Below, in pieces: positions 34,833 to 43,750 of a DNA stretch of 64,000 bases. Source of the stretch: Leisingera sp. SS27 (GTDB taxonomy: Bacteria > Pseudomonadota > Alphaproteobacteria > Rhodobacterales > Rhodobacteraceae). Positions within the stretch are counted from its first letter, which is position 1, and each line of letters starts with the position of its first letter. A program made the position numbers and the translations under genes. The DNA is taken from contig NZ_JAQNCY010000001.1 in assembly GCF_028368855.1 (NCBI RefSeq), forward strand, positions 496,001-560,000. Direction: 5' to 3'. Below the pieces are notes generated by a model that saw nothing but the letters and a program-made list of their open reading frames with translations, was not told the DNA's origin and did not search any database.

Positions 34833-36187
34833 TATCTAGGCGACAGCTGCAGCCAGATCCCCTTCTTTGATCGGACAGTCAGATGCGCTACAGGCACCGG
34901 CACCTTCCCCGCAGCCGGTTCGATCCGGAACCGCCGCAAGATCATCGAAAGGATCAGCGGCCCCTCCACCATTGCGAATCCGGCACCTGTGCACACGCGG
35001 GCACCGGCTGAGAACGGGATATAGGCGTCCCGCTGGCATTGTTTCCCATTCTCCGTCTGCCAGCGCGCCGGATCAAACCCGTCCGGGTTTTCCCACAGCC
35101 GCTCATGCCGGTGCAGGTGCCAGGGGCTCAGCACCATCTGCGCGCCCTTCGGAACGTCCCGGTTACGGAAGCGTTCCGGGCAGGCGGCCTCGCGCACCAT
35201 CATCGGCACCGGCGGATACAGACGCAGCGTTTCGCGGAACACATCGCGGCTGATCTTAAGCTTTGACACTACGGCAAAGCTTTCATCCTCCAGTGCAGCC
35301 GCTTCCGCAGCCACTTTCTCCTGCCAATCCGGGTATAGTGCCATCAGGTAAAGCGCCCAGGCCAAAGCAGAGGCGCTGGTTTCATGGCCAGCGAGAAAAA
35401 AGATCGCCACCTGATCCACCATCTCAGCCGCATCAAATGTGCTGCCGGTTTCAGGGTCACGGGTGGTCATGATCTTGGTCGCCAAGTCATCCGGCGCGTT
35501 GCCCGCTTCGATCGCAGCCATGCGTTCGGCCGTCAGCTGCGCGATCAGCGCCCGGATCTCTGCCGCGTTCTGCCGGGTGCCGCGGCGGAAGAACCGTGGC
35601 ATCCAGCGCGGCAACGGTACAAAGGCGGCCAGGTTCAACAAGGGCTGGCTGCGCTGGTAGTCACGGAAGCGGTTAAAGACCTGCCCCGCCACCTCATGTT
35701 CGATCGGAATTGAGAACAGCGTCCGGAAAATCACGTCTGCTGCTGCGTGTGAAGTTTCCTCCTCGATCTCCACCTGCCCTTGCCGCCCTTCCAGGCGCGC
35801 CACGGCGGCCTCAGCCGCCGCCCGCATTGCCGGAAAGGTATCCTTCAGCCTGCCGCCTTCAAAGGCCGGGTCAATGATCCGCCGCTGCCGTTTCCACGCC
35901 TCGCCATTTGTCAGGAACACTGAGTTGCCAAGCAAGGGCTTCAACCCCTCGGCAATGCGGTCTGACTTTGGAAAATCATCCGGGCGCTCTTTCAACAGCA
36001 GCTTCACCAGATCCGGCTGGTTCACAAGGAAAGAGCGAAAGAACGGCGTTCGGAACTCCGCCATCCAAGCGCTGTACAGTTTCGCAGGCTGGGCTGACAG
36101 GATGTCCTGACGGAACAGCCGCACATACCGCCACAGCGACACCCGTTCAGGCCGAGCAGGCGGTTTGGGCGGGATCACGTGTTTCAT
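34832..36187 (-). CDS. Cytochrome P450
   Basis: Heme monooxygenase of 451 residues with no membrane anchor. Diagnostic parts are the I-helix oxygen-binding motif FLAGHETSASALAW, the K-helix ExxR in FRETLRLYPPVPMM, and the heme loop PFSAGARVCTGAGFA with the axial ligand C399. It resembles fatty acid or terpenoid-oxidising bacterial P450s; the substrate is unknown. No ferredoxin or reductase gene is adjacent. Its start overlaps the stop of the upstream membrane hydrolase by four bases, so the two are co-expressed. Its stop codon abuts a palindrome. Confidence 0.94.
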   Translation of the reverse strand: MKHVIPPKPPARPERVSLWRYVRLFRQDILSAQPAKLYSAWMAEFRTPFFRSFLVNQPDLVKLLLKERPDDFPKSDRIAEGLKPLLGNSVFLTNGEAWKRQRRIIDPAFEGGRLKDTFPAMRAAAEAAVARLEGRQGQVEIEEETSHAAADVIFRTLFSIPIEHEVAGQVFNRFRDYQRSQPLLNLAAFVPLPRWMPRFFRRGTRQNAAEIRALIAQLTAERMAAIEAGNAPDDLATKIMTTRDPETGSTFDAAEMVDQVAIFFLAGHETSASALAWALYLMALYPDWQEKVAAEAAALEDESFAVVSKLKISRDVFRETLRLYPPVPMMVREAACPERFRNRDVPKGAQMVLSPWHLHRHERLWENPDGFDPARWQTENGKQCQRDAYIPFSAGARVCTGAGFAMVEGPLILSMILRRFRIEPAAGKVPVPVAHLTVRSKKGIWLQLSPR

Positions 36188-37434
36188 TCTGCAGCCACCG
36201 AGGTGAACTTCGACACGGGCACGTCGATCCGGGACTTTGAAGGCTTGCGGTTCCTGTAGCGCTCCGCCAGCGTCAGCGGTCCGGCTGTGATACGGAAATA
36301 GTCGTAGTCACCTGGCCGGTCGAAGGCACAGAGATATTGGAAATGCAGCCGGAAGAACCGCCAGCGCAGCTGCTTCCAGCGATCCGGGCTGAGCGTTTGA
36401 GTAAAGGCCGCAGAGAACACCAGCGGCCAGCGCTTGCCTGCAGGGGCGACACCGCTGACCGACACCGGGTCGCAGAGGGCAAAGGCACAGCCGTCCCCCG
36501 GCGCAGTAACATCCACCCAGGCAAGTTCCTCACGCTGGCACAGGTATTGCAGATCCCCCCGCAACCGCCGCGCCCGCGGCAGGAAAGAGACCATTGGCAC
36601 CACTTGCCCCAACGTCAGGAATCCCAGGGCCGGCCGTTCCGGCGGCAGCCCATCGCGGATCAGGTCTGCCAGCACTGACACCCCCAGATGCGCGCCGGAG
36701 GAATGGCCGACAACCAGCACTTCATCCACGTTTTGATCCTGCAAAGCCTCTGCGATCAGAGCGCGAAACTGGCCCATCCGGACTTCCATCTCCGGTGCGA
36801 TGGCACCCCGAGTGGCAGCAGTATGCGCGTAGTCGTGCATCAGGTAATAGGCAAAGAACTTGCCATCGCGCTTTTTGAACCAGCGCAGCAGCGCATAGCC
36901 CCCGCCAAGCCCAAGGCTCCAGCCCATGAAGGTAGTCAGCGGGCCGCCAAGGCTCAGCAGCCCGGCAAGAATGCCACACGCGCGAGCCAAGCCCGATGCC
37001 AGCAAAAGCGCCAGCAGCGCCTGCAGCAAAAGCATTCCAACCGGGTAAAACGCCGCGATAACCGGCCCCTTGCGCAACCGCGTCAGCCGCCGCAGCGCGC
37101 CAGTGGAGATATAGATCCAGGCGGTCCGCACAAGCAGCCAATAGGTGCCCGCAATCGTGGCATCCATGCTGCCGCGCACGATGTCGGACCAGACCAGCAC
37201 CTCTATGTCCGACTCGGACCGCTGCCCGTCCATCTCTGCGGCAGCATGCCAGCCATAGGGGCCTTTCGTCTGCTTGGGAGAGAGAGTCAGGCTGTAACCG
37301 GAAACCTCCGCTTGGGCCGCGCTTTCCTTCCTGTAAAGCTCCCGGTACCGGCGCGGATGAATCGGATCGTAGCCGGGGATGTAGAACACCCGCCGCCTGC
37401 GCACCTGCTGAGGATTGGAACCGGTTTGATCCAC
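36184..37434 (-). CDS. Membrane-associated alpha/beta-hydrolase-like protein
   Basis: Protein of 416 residues with an unusual layout: a soluble N-terminal part (YIPGYDPIHPRRYRELYRKE), two or three hydrophobic segments (about 120-185, VGMLLLQALLALLLASGLA and MGWSLGLGGGYALL), then a hydrolase-like part with nucleophile elbow VVGHSSGAHLG (Ser near 245). The remaining catalytic Asp and His cannot be fixed by eye. It overlaps the P450 gene by four bases, suggesting the two act on the same lipid-like substrate. I know no characterised homologue; lipase/esterase activity is an inference. Confidence 0.72.
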   Translation of the reverse strand: MDQTGSNPQQVRRRRVFYIPGYDPIHPRRYRELYRKESAAQAEVSGYSLTLSPKQTKGPYGWHAAAEMDGQRSESDIEVLVWSDIVRGSMDATIAGTYWLLVRTAWIYISTGALRRLTRLRKGPVIAAFYPVGMLLLQALLALLLASGLARACGILAGLLSLGGPLTTFMGWSLGLGGGYALLRWFKKRDGKFFAYYLMHDYAHTAATRGAIAPEMEVRMGQFRALIAEALQDQNVDEVLVVGHSSGAHLGVSVLADLIRDGLPPERPALGFLTLGQVVPMVSFLPRARRLRGDLQYLCQREELAWVDVTAPGDGCAFALCDPVSVSGVAPAGKRWPLVFSAAFTQTLSPDRWKQLRWRFFRLHFQYLCAFDRPGDYDYFRITAGPLTLAERYRNRKPSKSRIDVPVSKFTSVAAE

Positions 37435-37543
37435 GCTGACCTGCTCTGCCTTTCCGGGTTCAGACTAGCAGTGCAATCCGGCAAGAGTAAGGCCGGGAAA
37501 CCGTGAGGAAAAGGGACCCTGAGGCCCCTCGCACTCCTTGGTC

Positions 37544-38296
37544 TCAGCCCAAAGTTGCCAAGGCCGGAAACGTCTCCAGCAGCCACCAGGAAAAGGTGGT
37601 GAACAAGCCGGTGACCAGCATGATGCCGACAAACAGCAACAGGCCGCCCATCACCTTTTCGATCAGCCCCATATGGCGCTTCATCTTGTTCATCAGCGTC
37701 ATCGACCGGTTGAGGAACATAGCCGCCAGCAGGAAAGGCACACCGAGGCCCGCGGCATAAACACCCAGCAGGATGGTGCCGCGGCTCACTGAGGCCTCTG
37801 AGGCCGCCAGCGACAGGATTGCGCCCAGTTGCGGACCGATGCAGGGCGTCCAGCCAAAGGCAAAGGCCAGACCCAGCACATAGGCACCCAAGGCAGAACC
37901 ACCCGACTCACCCGCCTCCATCCGCGCTTCGCGGTCCAGCAGCGGAATGCGGAACACAGACAGGAAATGCAGGCCGAAAATGATCACCACCACACCTGAA
38001 ACTTGCGCGAAAAGCTCCTGATTTTTCAGCACAAAAGCGCCGAAGGCAGAGGCCGTGAAGCCAAGCAGCAGGAACACCGTCGACAGACCCAGAACAAAGA
38101 ACAGCGCAGCGATGATCGCCTTGCGCCGCGCCGCGGCAGTGCCCTGCATCTCACCGATGGTCACGCCGCTCATGTAGGCCAGATAGGGCGGCACAATCGG
38201 CAGCACGCAGGGCGACAGGAAACTGATCACGCCGCCCAGCAGCGCCACCAGCATGGCAGGGAGCAGCCCTGCGTCGATGATCTCGATTCCAAACAT
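37544..38296 (-). CDS. ccdA: Cytochrome c biogenesis protein CcdA
   Basis: Membrane protein of 250 residues with six expected helices, passing reducing equivalents from cytoplasmic thioredoxin to periplasmic apocytochrome c or other thiol proteins. The two redox Cys are in FLSPCVLPIVPPYLAYMSG (helix 1) and FGWTPCIGPQLGAIL (helix 4). ATG 38296 gives a family-like N terminus; an upstream in-frame start at 38332 is possible because the ribosome binding site is poor. It is divergent from the TusA gene, with about 95 bases between. Confidence 0.92.
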   Translation of the reverse strand: MFGIEIIDAGLLPAMLVALLGGVISFLSPCVLPIVPPYLAYMSGVTIGEMQGTAAARRKAIIAALFFVLGLSTVFLLLGFTASAFGAFVLKNQELFAQVSGVVVIIFGLHFLSVFRIPLLDREARMEAGESGGSALGAYVLGLAFAFGWTPCIGPQLGAILSLAASEASVSRGTILLGVYAAGLGVPFLLAAMFLNRSMTLMNKMKRHMGLIEKVMGGLLLFVGIMLVTGLFTTFSWWLLETFPALATLG

Positions 38297-38390
38297 GTTC
38301 CAACACTTATGCCAGCCGCGGACCAACGTCACGGGGACGGCTGGTCACATCCTTGTGGACAGCATGAAACATCCCGCTTATCTGCACACC

Positions 38391-38624
38391 ATGACCGAGA
38401 TCAAAGAGACAGTAGACGCAATCGGGCTGCTCTGCCCCCTGCCCGTCCTGAAGGCCCGCAAGCGGCTGAAATCGCTGCAGCCCGGCCAAGTTCTTGAGCT
38501 GCTGGCGGATGATCCGGCGGCAGTGATCGACGTGCCGCATTTCTGCAATGAGGCAGGCCATGAGTTTGTTGGCCACAGCGCCGGTGACGGCCATCAGGTC
38601 TACTTGATCCGCAAGGGCAGCTAA
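38391..38624 (+). CDS. TusA-family sulfurtransferase
   Basis: Small sulfur carrier of 77 residues with the CPxP active-site motif in DAIGLLCPLPVLKARKRL and a second Cys in VPHFCNEAGHEF. TusA proteins carry persulfide sulfur for tRNA thiolation, molybdenum cofactor or sulfur oxidation. I chose ATG 38391 for its family-like length; ATG 38364 in the same frame has a slightly better upstream GTGGA and would add nine residues. It is divergent from ccdA, and its stop is followed by a cluster of palindromes. Confidence 0.85.
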   Translation: MTEIKETVDAIGLLCPLPVLKARKRLKSLQPGQVLELLADDPAAVIDVPHFCNEAGHEFVGHSAGDGHQVYLIRKGS

Positions 38625-38657
38625 GCCAAAGGAAGCTGAGGCATCTCCGCGAGGGAA

Positions 38658-38728
38658 CCGGAATTCGGCGCGAATTCCGGCTCGGAAAACGCGCGTTTTC
38701 CGGGCCGTTTTCCGCGCCGGAAAACGGC
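38658..38728. repeat. Cluster of three palindromes with GC-rich loops
   Basis: CCGGAATTCG-GCG-CGAATTCCGG (38658-38680), the 20-bp perfect palindrome CGGAAAACGCGCGTTTTCCG (38683-38702), and GCCGTTTTCCG-CGC-CGGAAAACGGC (38704-38728). They occupy the gap between the end of tusA and the terminator of rne. The last matches the hairpin at 28102-28120 and, with the cluster at 28029, defines a repeat family. Confidence 0.85.
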
Positions 38729-38757
38729 AGCCGCAAACAACAGAACGCACAAAATGA

Positions 38758-38781
38758 AAGGCAGGCCAAACGGCCTGCCTT
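38758..38781 (-). terminator. Terminator of rne
   Basis: Eight-base stem GGCAGGCC / GGCCTGCC with an AAAC loop and flanking AA/TT pairs. On the minus strand it is 26 bases after the rne stop and is followed by a T-rich stretch (TTTCATTTTG). Confidence 0.85.
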
Positions 38782-38806
38782 CTCCAAAATCATTTTTCAT
38801 TCAGCC

Positions 38807-41794
38807 TCAGCCGCCCATCGACCACCAGCCGCGGCGCTTGGGCTTGGGCGGGGATGCCGGTTCCGGCTCCGCCTCGGCGCCAGCCAGCGCTGGCTGCTTC
38901 TCCTCTTGTACAGGTGCAGGGTCTGCAGGTGCGGCCTCTTCTGCGACGGGCTCTGCTTCCGCCTCGGATTCTTCTGCCTCAGCAGTTTCCTCTGCGGATT
39001 CTTCAGCGCTCTCTGCAGAGACTTCTTCGGTTTCTGCGGACGCCTCCTCCTCCAGGGCCGGAGCTTCCTCTTGTACAGGGGCTGTTTCAGCGCCTGCAGT
39101 TGCGGTTTCAGCCTCGGCAGCCGGCTCAGCTACAGCTTCGTCGGCCTCAGCCACCGGCGCATCAGCTGCCTCGGCAACCTCCACAGCCGCCGCGGGTTCC
39201 TCAGCTGTTTCAGCCGGCGCCGCCTCTTCGGCTGGGACCTCTTCACCGGCAATAGATTCTGCCTCGGCTGGCTTGGCCTTCGCCTTGCGGGAGCGTGTGC
39301 GTGTGCGGGAGCGTTTCTTCTCCTTCACCTCTTCCGCAGGGGCTTCCTCACCGTCAGCAGCAGCCTCGGATGCCTCGGCGGCTTCTTCCTTGGGCTGTTC
39401 CGGATCGTCAGACGCCTCGTCGCTGTTCTCGCCGGTCTCACCGTTCTGAGACTGCTCGCCATTGGCGCCCTTCCGGCGGCGGCGGCGGCGGCGCTTGCGC
39501 TTGGGCTTGTCGTCCTGCGATGCCTCATCCGCGGTCTCCGGTACGGCCGGTGCCTCATCCTCGTCCTGTTTGGCCTCATCTGCATCCACCTGATCCATGA
39601 TCGAGGTGTCGACCGATACCACCGGAGCTGCGGCGGCAGGAACGTTGCGCGAGGCGGTCTTGAACTTCTCAAGCACAAAGTCCGGGCTGACCAGATGCGC
39701 ATCGCCTTCGATGCGCACGGACAGGCCGTAGCGCGCCTCGATCTGAGCGATATGCTCGCGTTTCTGGTTCATCAGGAAGTTGGCGATGGAGACCGGGCAG
39801 CGCACCAGCACTTCACGCGAACGGCGGCGGGTGCCCTCTTCCTCGATCTGGCGCAGGATCGACAGCGCCATCGAATCGTCGGAGCGGATCAGACCGGTGC
39901 CGTGGCAATGCGGACACGGCGCGGTGGTCGCCTCGATCATCCCGGGACGCAGGCGCTGGCGCGACATTTCCATCAGACCGAACCCCGAGATCCGGCCCAC
40001 CTGAATGCGGGCACGGTCGGTCTTCAGCTTGTCCTTCATGCGCTTTTCGACGGCGGCATTGTTCTTGCGCTCGTCCATATCGATGAAGTCAATCACGATC
40101 AGGCCTGCGAGGTCGCGCAGACGCAGCTGGCGTGCCACCTCTTCAGCAGCTTCCAGGTTTGTCTTGAGCGCGGTTTCCTCGATCGAGCCTTCCTTGGTGG
40201 CACGGCCGGAGTTCACGTCGATCGCCACCAGCGCTTCGGTGACGCCGATCACGATATAACCACCTGATTTCAGCTGCACTGTCGGGTTGAACATGCCCGC
40301 CAGGTAGCTTTCCACCTGATAACGCGCAAACAGCGGAAGCCCTTCCTGATAGTGCTTCACGTTCTTGGCGTGGGACGGCATGATCATCTTCATGAAGTCC
40401 TTGGCGATGCGGTAGCCGCGATCACCTTCCACAAGAACCTCGTCAATCTCGCGGCTGTAAAGGTCACGGATCGAGCGCTTAATCAGGTCGCCCTCTTCAT
40501 AGATCTTGGCCGGCGCGATGGATTTCAGCGTCAGCTCGCGGATCTGCTCCCACATCCGTTGCAGGTATTCATAGTCGCGCTTGATCTCGGACTTTGTACG
40601 CTTGGCACCGGCAGTGCGCACGATCAGCCCTGCGCCTGACGGCACGTCCAGTTCGGTTGCAATGTCTTTCAGTTTTTTCCGGTCGGCTGCGTTGGTGATC
40701 TTGCGAGAGATGCCGCCGCCACGGGCGGTGTTGGGCATCAGCACGCAGTAGCGGCCGGCCAGCGACAGATAGGTGGTCAGCGCTGCACCCTTGTTGCCGC
40801 GCTCTTCCTTGACGACCTGCACCAGCAGCACCTGGCGCACCTTGATCACTTCCTGGATCTTGTAGCGGCGCGGGCGCGGTTTGCGAGGCGGACGAATGTC
40901 TTCGCTGTCGTCCTCGTCGGCAACCGACTCGATGCTTTCATCCTTGGCGGCGGCATCAGCGCGGCTGGTTTCGCCGTCGTCGTCGCCGTCATCATCGCTG
41001 TCAGCACCGCCGTCTTCCTTGGCTTCTTCAGCCACAGCCTCAGCTTCCGCAGTAACGGCTTCTGCTTCTGTCTCTGCTTCGGCTTCGTTTTCCTCAGCGG
41101 CTTCAGCCGAGGCTTCTTCGACCGGTATCCCGCCAGCCGCGGCGTCTTCAGCCGGAACAGCCTCTGCTGCAGCCTCTTCGGCTTCGGCTGCAGGCGTACC
41201 CTCTGCAGCCTCGCCCTCATCCGGCTCTTCCACCGGGGTTTCGGCCACGCGCTCCATCGGCGAGGAACCTTCAGGGACCTCTGCCAGTTCTGCCGGGACA
41301 TCCGCAGCTTCAGAGCTGTCAGTCAAGTCGATGGTTTCCATACCGGCGATTTCACCGGCTGCCTCAGAAGGCTCAACTTCCTTGGTTTCCACGGCATCCT
41401 TGGACGACGCCTTGGCTGCCTTGGCAGAAGACTTGGAGCGGCGCGAGCGCTTGGGCTTCGCCGGCTTCTCTTCCTCGTCTTCATCACGGGCGCGCATCGC
41501 CTCAGCATAGGCGCGCTCTTCCTCCATCAGGGCCTCACGGTCCGCGACGGGGATCTGGTAATAATCCGGATGGATCTCGGAAAACGCCAGGAAACCATGA
41601 CGGTTTCCGCCATAGTCCACAAAGGCCGCCTGCAGGGACGGTTCGACGCGTGTTACTTTTGCGAGGTAGATGTTGCCAGCCAGCTGGCGTTTGTTCTCGG
41701 ATTCAAAGTCGAACTCCTCAACCTTGTTTCCGTCGACCACCACAACGCGGGTCTCTTCCGCGTGGGTGGCGTCAATAAGCATCTTCTTTGCCAT
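38807..41794 (-). CDS. rne: Ribonuclease E
   Basis: Rne/Rng endoribonuclease of 995 residues, core of RNA decay and rRNA processing. The N terminus (MAKKMLIDATHAEETRVVVV) leads into an S1 domain (about 37-90 and resuming near 330) split by a long acidic Ala/Glu/Ser-rich insert, as in other alphaproteobacterial RNase E. The catalytic DNase I-like domain has AIDVNSGRATKEGSIEETAL and LIVIDFIDM, with the two metal-binding Asp residues, and the Zn-link is CPHCHGTG. From about 710 the protein is a low-complexity acidic scaffold ending RRGWWSMGG. A GTG at 41809 could add five residues. Autoregulation through the long leader is known in E. coli and possible here. Confidence 0.95.
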   Translation of the reverse strand: MAKKMLIDATHAEETRVVVVDGNKVEEFDFESENKRQLAGNIYLAKVTRVEPSLQAAFVDYGGNRHGFLAFSEIHPDYYQIPVADREALMEEERAYAEAMRARDEDEEEKPAKPKRSRRSKSSAKAAKASSKDAVETKEVEPSEAAGEIAGMETIDLTDSSEAADVPAELAEVPEGSSPMERVAETPVEEPDEGEAAEGTPAAEAEEAAAEAVPAEDAAAGGIPVEEASAEAAEENEAEAETEAEAVTAEAEAVAEEAKEDGGADSDDDGDDDGETSRADAAAKDESIESVADEDDSEDIRPPRKPRPRRYKIQEVIKVRQVLLVQVVKEERGNKGAALTTYLSLAGRYCVLMPNTARGGGISRKITNAADRKKLKDIATELDVPSGAGLIVRTAGAKRTKSEIKRDYEYLQRMWEQIRELTLKSIAPAKIYEEGDLIKRSIRDLYSREIDEVLVEGDRGYRIAKDFMKMIMPSHAKNVKHYQEGLPLFARYQVESYLAGMFNPTVQLKSGGYIVIGVTEALVAIDVNSGRATKEGSIEETALKTNLEAAEEVARQLRLRDLAGLIVIDFIDMDERKNNAAVEKRMKDKLKTDRARIQVGRISGFGLMEMSRQRLRPGMIEATTAPCPHCHGTGLIRSDDSMALSILRQIEEEGTRRRSREVLVRCPVSIANFLMNQKREHIAQIEARYGLSVRIEGDAHLVSPDFVLEKFKTASRNVPAAAAPVVSVDTSIMDQVDADEAKQDEDEAPAVPETADEASQDDKPKRKRRRRRRRKGANGEQSQNGETGENSDEASDDPEQPKEEAAEASEAAADGEEAPAEEVKEKKRSRTRTRSRKAKAKPAEAESIAGEEVPAEEAAPAETAEEPAAAVEVAEAADAPVAEADEAVAEPAAEAETATAGAETAPVQEEAPALEEEASAETEEVSAESAEESAEETAEAEESEAEAEPVAEEAAPADPAPVQEEKQPALAGAEAEPEPASPPKPKRRGWWSMGG

Positions 41795-42382
41795 GGGTCC
41801 TTGGTGCACCTGCCCTGTGCGCCCGCAAGCCTCCTGCTTCCAGGCGGCCGCGCGCGTTTCGGGTGGTGTCTTGTCAGGGCGATAATGGACGGCGCGGTGC
41901 AGCAGATGGTCCCGGGGTCAATGCCCGGCCTTCCTGCCTCAGTGCTCTTCGCTCTCGCGCGCGTCATCGCGGTTCTTCTCCGGCAGTCGGGGTGTGCCCG
42001 CGCCTGCCTTGTTATCCCTTTACCGGTTTGAAGTCCGGCTTGGGCGCTAAACTGTCCTCTTTATGCAAGAGGACCAATCGGTCTGGCTGCTGCTTTCTCG
42101 GATCATGCCGGACAAAAGCCGAAGCCAGCGAAACTCATCAGAACGGGCTGAACCACTTGCCGGTTTCCGGCCCGTTGCGCCAGCATAAGGCCTGTGGATA
42201 GGTAATGACAATGGACATTCGTCACCACGGGGTCTGAAAATGCAAACGGCCAGCCCTTATCAGGCAAGCCGTTAATTTCAGGTTAGTTTTCCTGCAGGCA
42301 TACGGAATTTGACGCGACTTCCGAAACCGAAAACAGGTGCTTTCTGAGCCGTTTCCCGGCGCGGGAAACACCTGCTTTCAGT
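41795..42382. other. 588-bp gap upstream of rne
   Basis: No convincing gene. On the minus strand it must hold the rne promoter and leader; in E. coli the rne leader is several hundred bases and mediates autoregulation, so a long leader would fit. No RNA element could be recognised by eye. Near its far end, by the dctD stop, is the palindrome described at 42334-42374. Confidence 0.5.
42334..42374. repeat. Palindrome of the GTTTCCCG-GCG-CGGGAAAC type
   Basis: Inner hairpin GTTTCCCG (42351-42358), loop GCG, CGGGAAAC (42362-42369), with outer inverted hexamers CAGGTG (42334-42339) and CACCTG (42369-42374). The inner hairpin has the same arms as the one at 28029-28053. It lies eight bases from the dctD stop codon and may terminate the dctBD transcript. 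Confidence 0.75.
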
Positions 42383-43720
42383 TCAGGCCAGGTAATCCGA
42401 CCGCTGCAGGCCGTATTTCGCCATTTTCTCGTTCAGGGTCCGGCGCGGCAGGCACAACTCGTCCATCACGCTGGCGATCGAGCCCTTATGGCGGCGCATG
42501 GTGTTGTCGATCAGCATGCGCTCGAAGGCTTCCACATATTCTTTCAAAGGCTTGCCTTCGGTGGTCATCACAGGCTGCATCTCCTCGTGATCAGACATCA
42601 ATAGCGACGCGATGGTGCCGGAACCGCGGCGCGACTGCAGAACTGCGCGTTCGGCGATGTTTATCAACTGGCGCACGTTGCCCGGCCAGGGCGCCTGCAA
42701 GAGCTGTGCGGCTTCCTGAGCGCTCACCTGCGGCGCGTCACAGCCGTATTCCTCAGAGAATTGCTCCGAGAGACGGGTGAAAAGGGTCAGGATATCCTCG
42801 CCGCGCTGACGCAGCGGCGGCACGGTGATGCGCAACGCCGCCAGGCGGTAGAACAGATCCGGGCGCAGCGCGTCCTCACAGGTCTTGCCCGCTTCCTGCA
42901 GGTTGGAGATAGCAACAATCCGGGTTTCCGCCGGGGTGCCCTGCTCGTTGATCACACTCAGCAGCTTTGCCTGCAGGGTTTCTGACAGCGCGTCGATGTC
43001 CTCCAGTACCAGGGTCCCGCCGCGGGCCTCTTCGATGGCAGGCAGCATGCTGTCTTCGGGCAGCATCGGACCGAACAGACGCTTGGCCAGCGCCCCTTCC
43101 TCCAATGCAGCGCAGGAAATCAGCACGAACTTCTTGCCTGCACGGCTTCCGACCGCGTGCAGCGCGTGGGCCACCAGTGTCTTGCCAGTGCCGGTCTCGC
43201 CGTCGATCAGCACATGGCCGTCGGCCTGGCCAAGGTCCAGGATATCCTCGCGCAGCCGCTCCATCACCGGGCTCTGACCGATCAGCTTTTTCATGATCTG
43301 GCCGCCGTCGGACAGTTCGCGCCGCAGCACTCGGTTGTCGAGCGTCAGCCGGCGTGCGCCAGTGGCGCGTTTGGCAAGCTCCGACATACGATCCGGATTG
43401 AAAGGCTTTTCCAGGAAATCGAAGGCACCGACGCGCATCGCTTCCACCGCCATCGGCACATCGCCATGGCCGGTGATCATAATCACCGGCAGGGCGCTGT
43501 CACTGCCCATCAGCTTCTTCAGGAACTGCATGCCGTCCATGCCCGGCATCTTGATGTCGGAGATCACGATTCCCGGATAATCCGGGCCGAGCACCTTCAG
43601 CGCTTCCTCGGCGCTGGAGAAAGTCTCCGTGTCATAGCCAGACAGCGCCAGCCACTGGCTGATCGACTGCCGCATATCCTGTTCGTCGTCCACGATCGCG
43701 ATTTTCATAGCCTGGGCCAT
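42383..43720 (-). CDS. dctD: DctD-like response regulator, AAA+ type, lacking the GAFTGA loop
   Basis: NtrC-type regulator of 445 residues: receiver domain (about 5-120, phospho-Asp in VISDIKMPGMDG), AAA+ domain (Walker A GETGTGKT, arginine-containing LFYRLAALRITVPPLRQRGED), and a Fis-type helix-turn-helix (SIASVMDELCLPRRTLNEKM). Where sigma-54 activators have ELFG-x-x-x-GAFTGA, this protein reads RLFGPMLPEDSMLPAIEEA, so the sigma-54 contact loop is gone; Walker B is also altered (TLVLEDID). It probably does not activate sigma-54 in the classical way. It pairs with the DctB-like kinase 30 bases upstream; C4-dicarboxylate control is inferred from that pairing. No dctPQM genes are adjacent. Confidence 0.85.
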   Translation of the reverse strand: MAQAMKIAIVDDEQDMRQSISQWLALSGYDTETFSSAEEALKVLGPDYPGIVISDIKMPGMDGMQFLKKLMGSDSALPVIMITGHGDVPMAVEAMRVGAFDFLEKPFNPDRMSELAKRATGARRLTLDNRVLRRELSDGGQIMKKLIGQSPVMERLREDILDLGQADGHVLIDGETGTGKTLVAHALHAVGSRAGKKFVLISCAALEEGALAKRLFGPMLPEDSMLPAIEEARGGTLVLEDIDALSETLQAKLLSVINEQGTPAETRIVAISNLQEAGKTCEDALRPDLFYRLAALRITVPPLRQRGEDILTLFTRLSEQFSEEYGCDAPQVSAQEAAQLLQAPWPGNVRQLINIAERAVLQSRRGSGTIASLLMSDHEEMQPVMTTEGKPLKEYVEAFERMLIDNTMRRHKGSIASVMDELCLPRRTLNEKMAKYGLQRSDYLA

Positions 43721-43750
43721 GCGCGTTCACTCCTAATCACTCCGCGCTGC

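Noticed and set aside
38906-40267. Cys/Leu-rich plus-strand frame opposite rne
   Set aside because: Produced by reading the Glu/Ala-rich RNase E scaffold backwards; the low complexity is an artefact.
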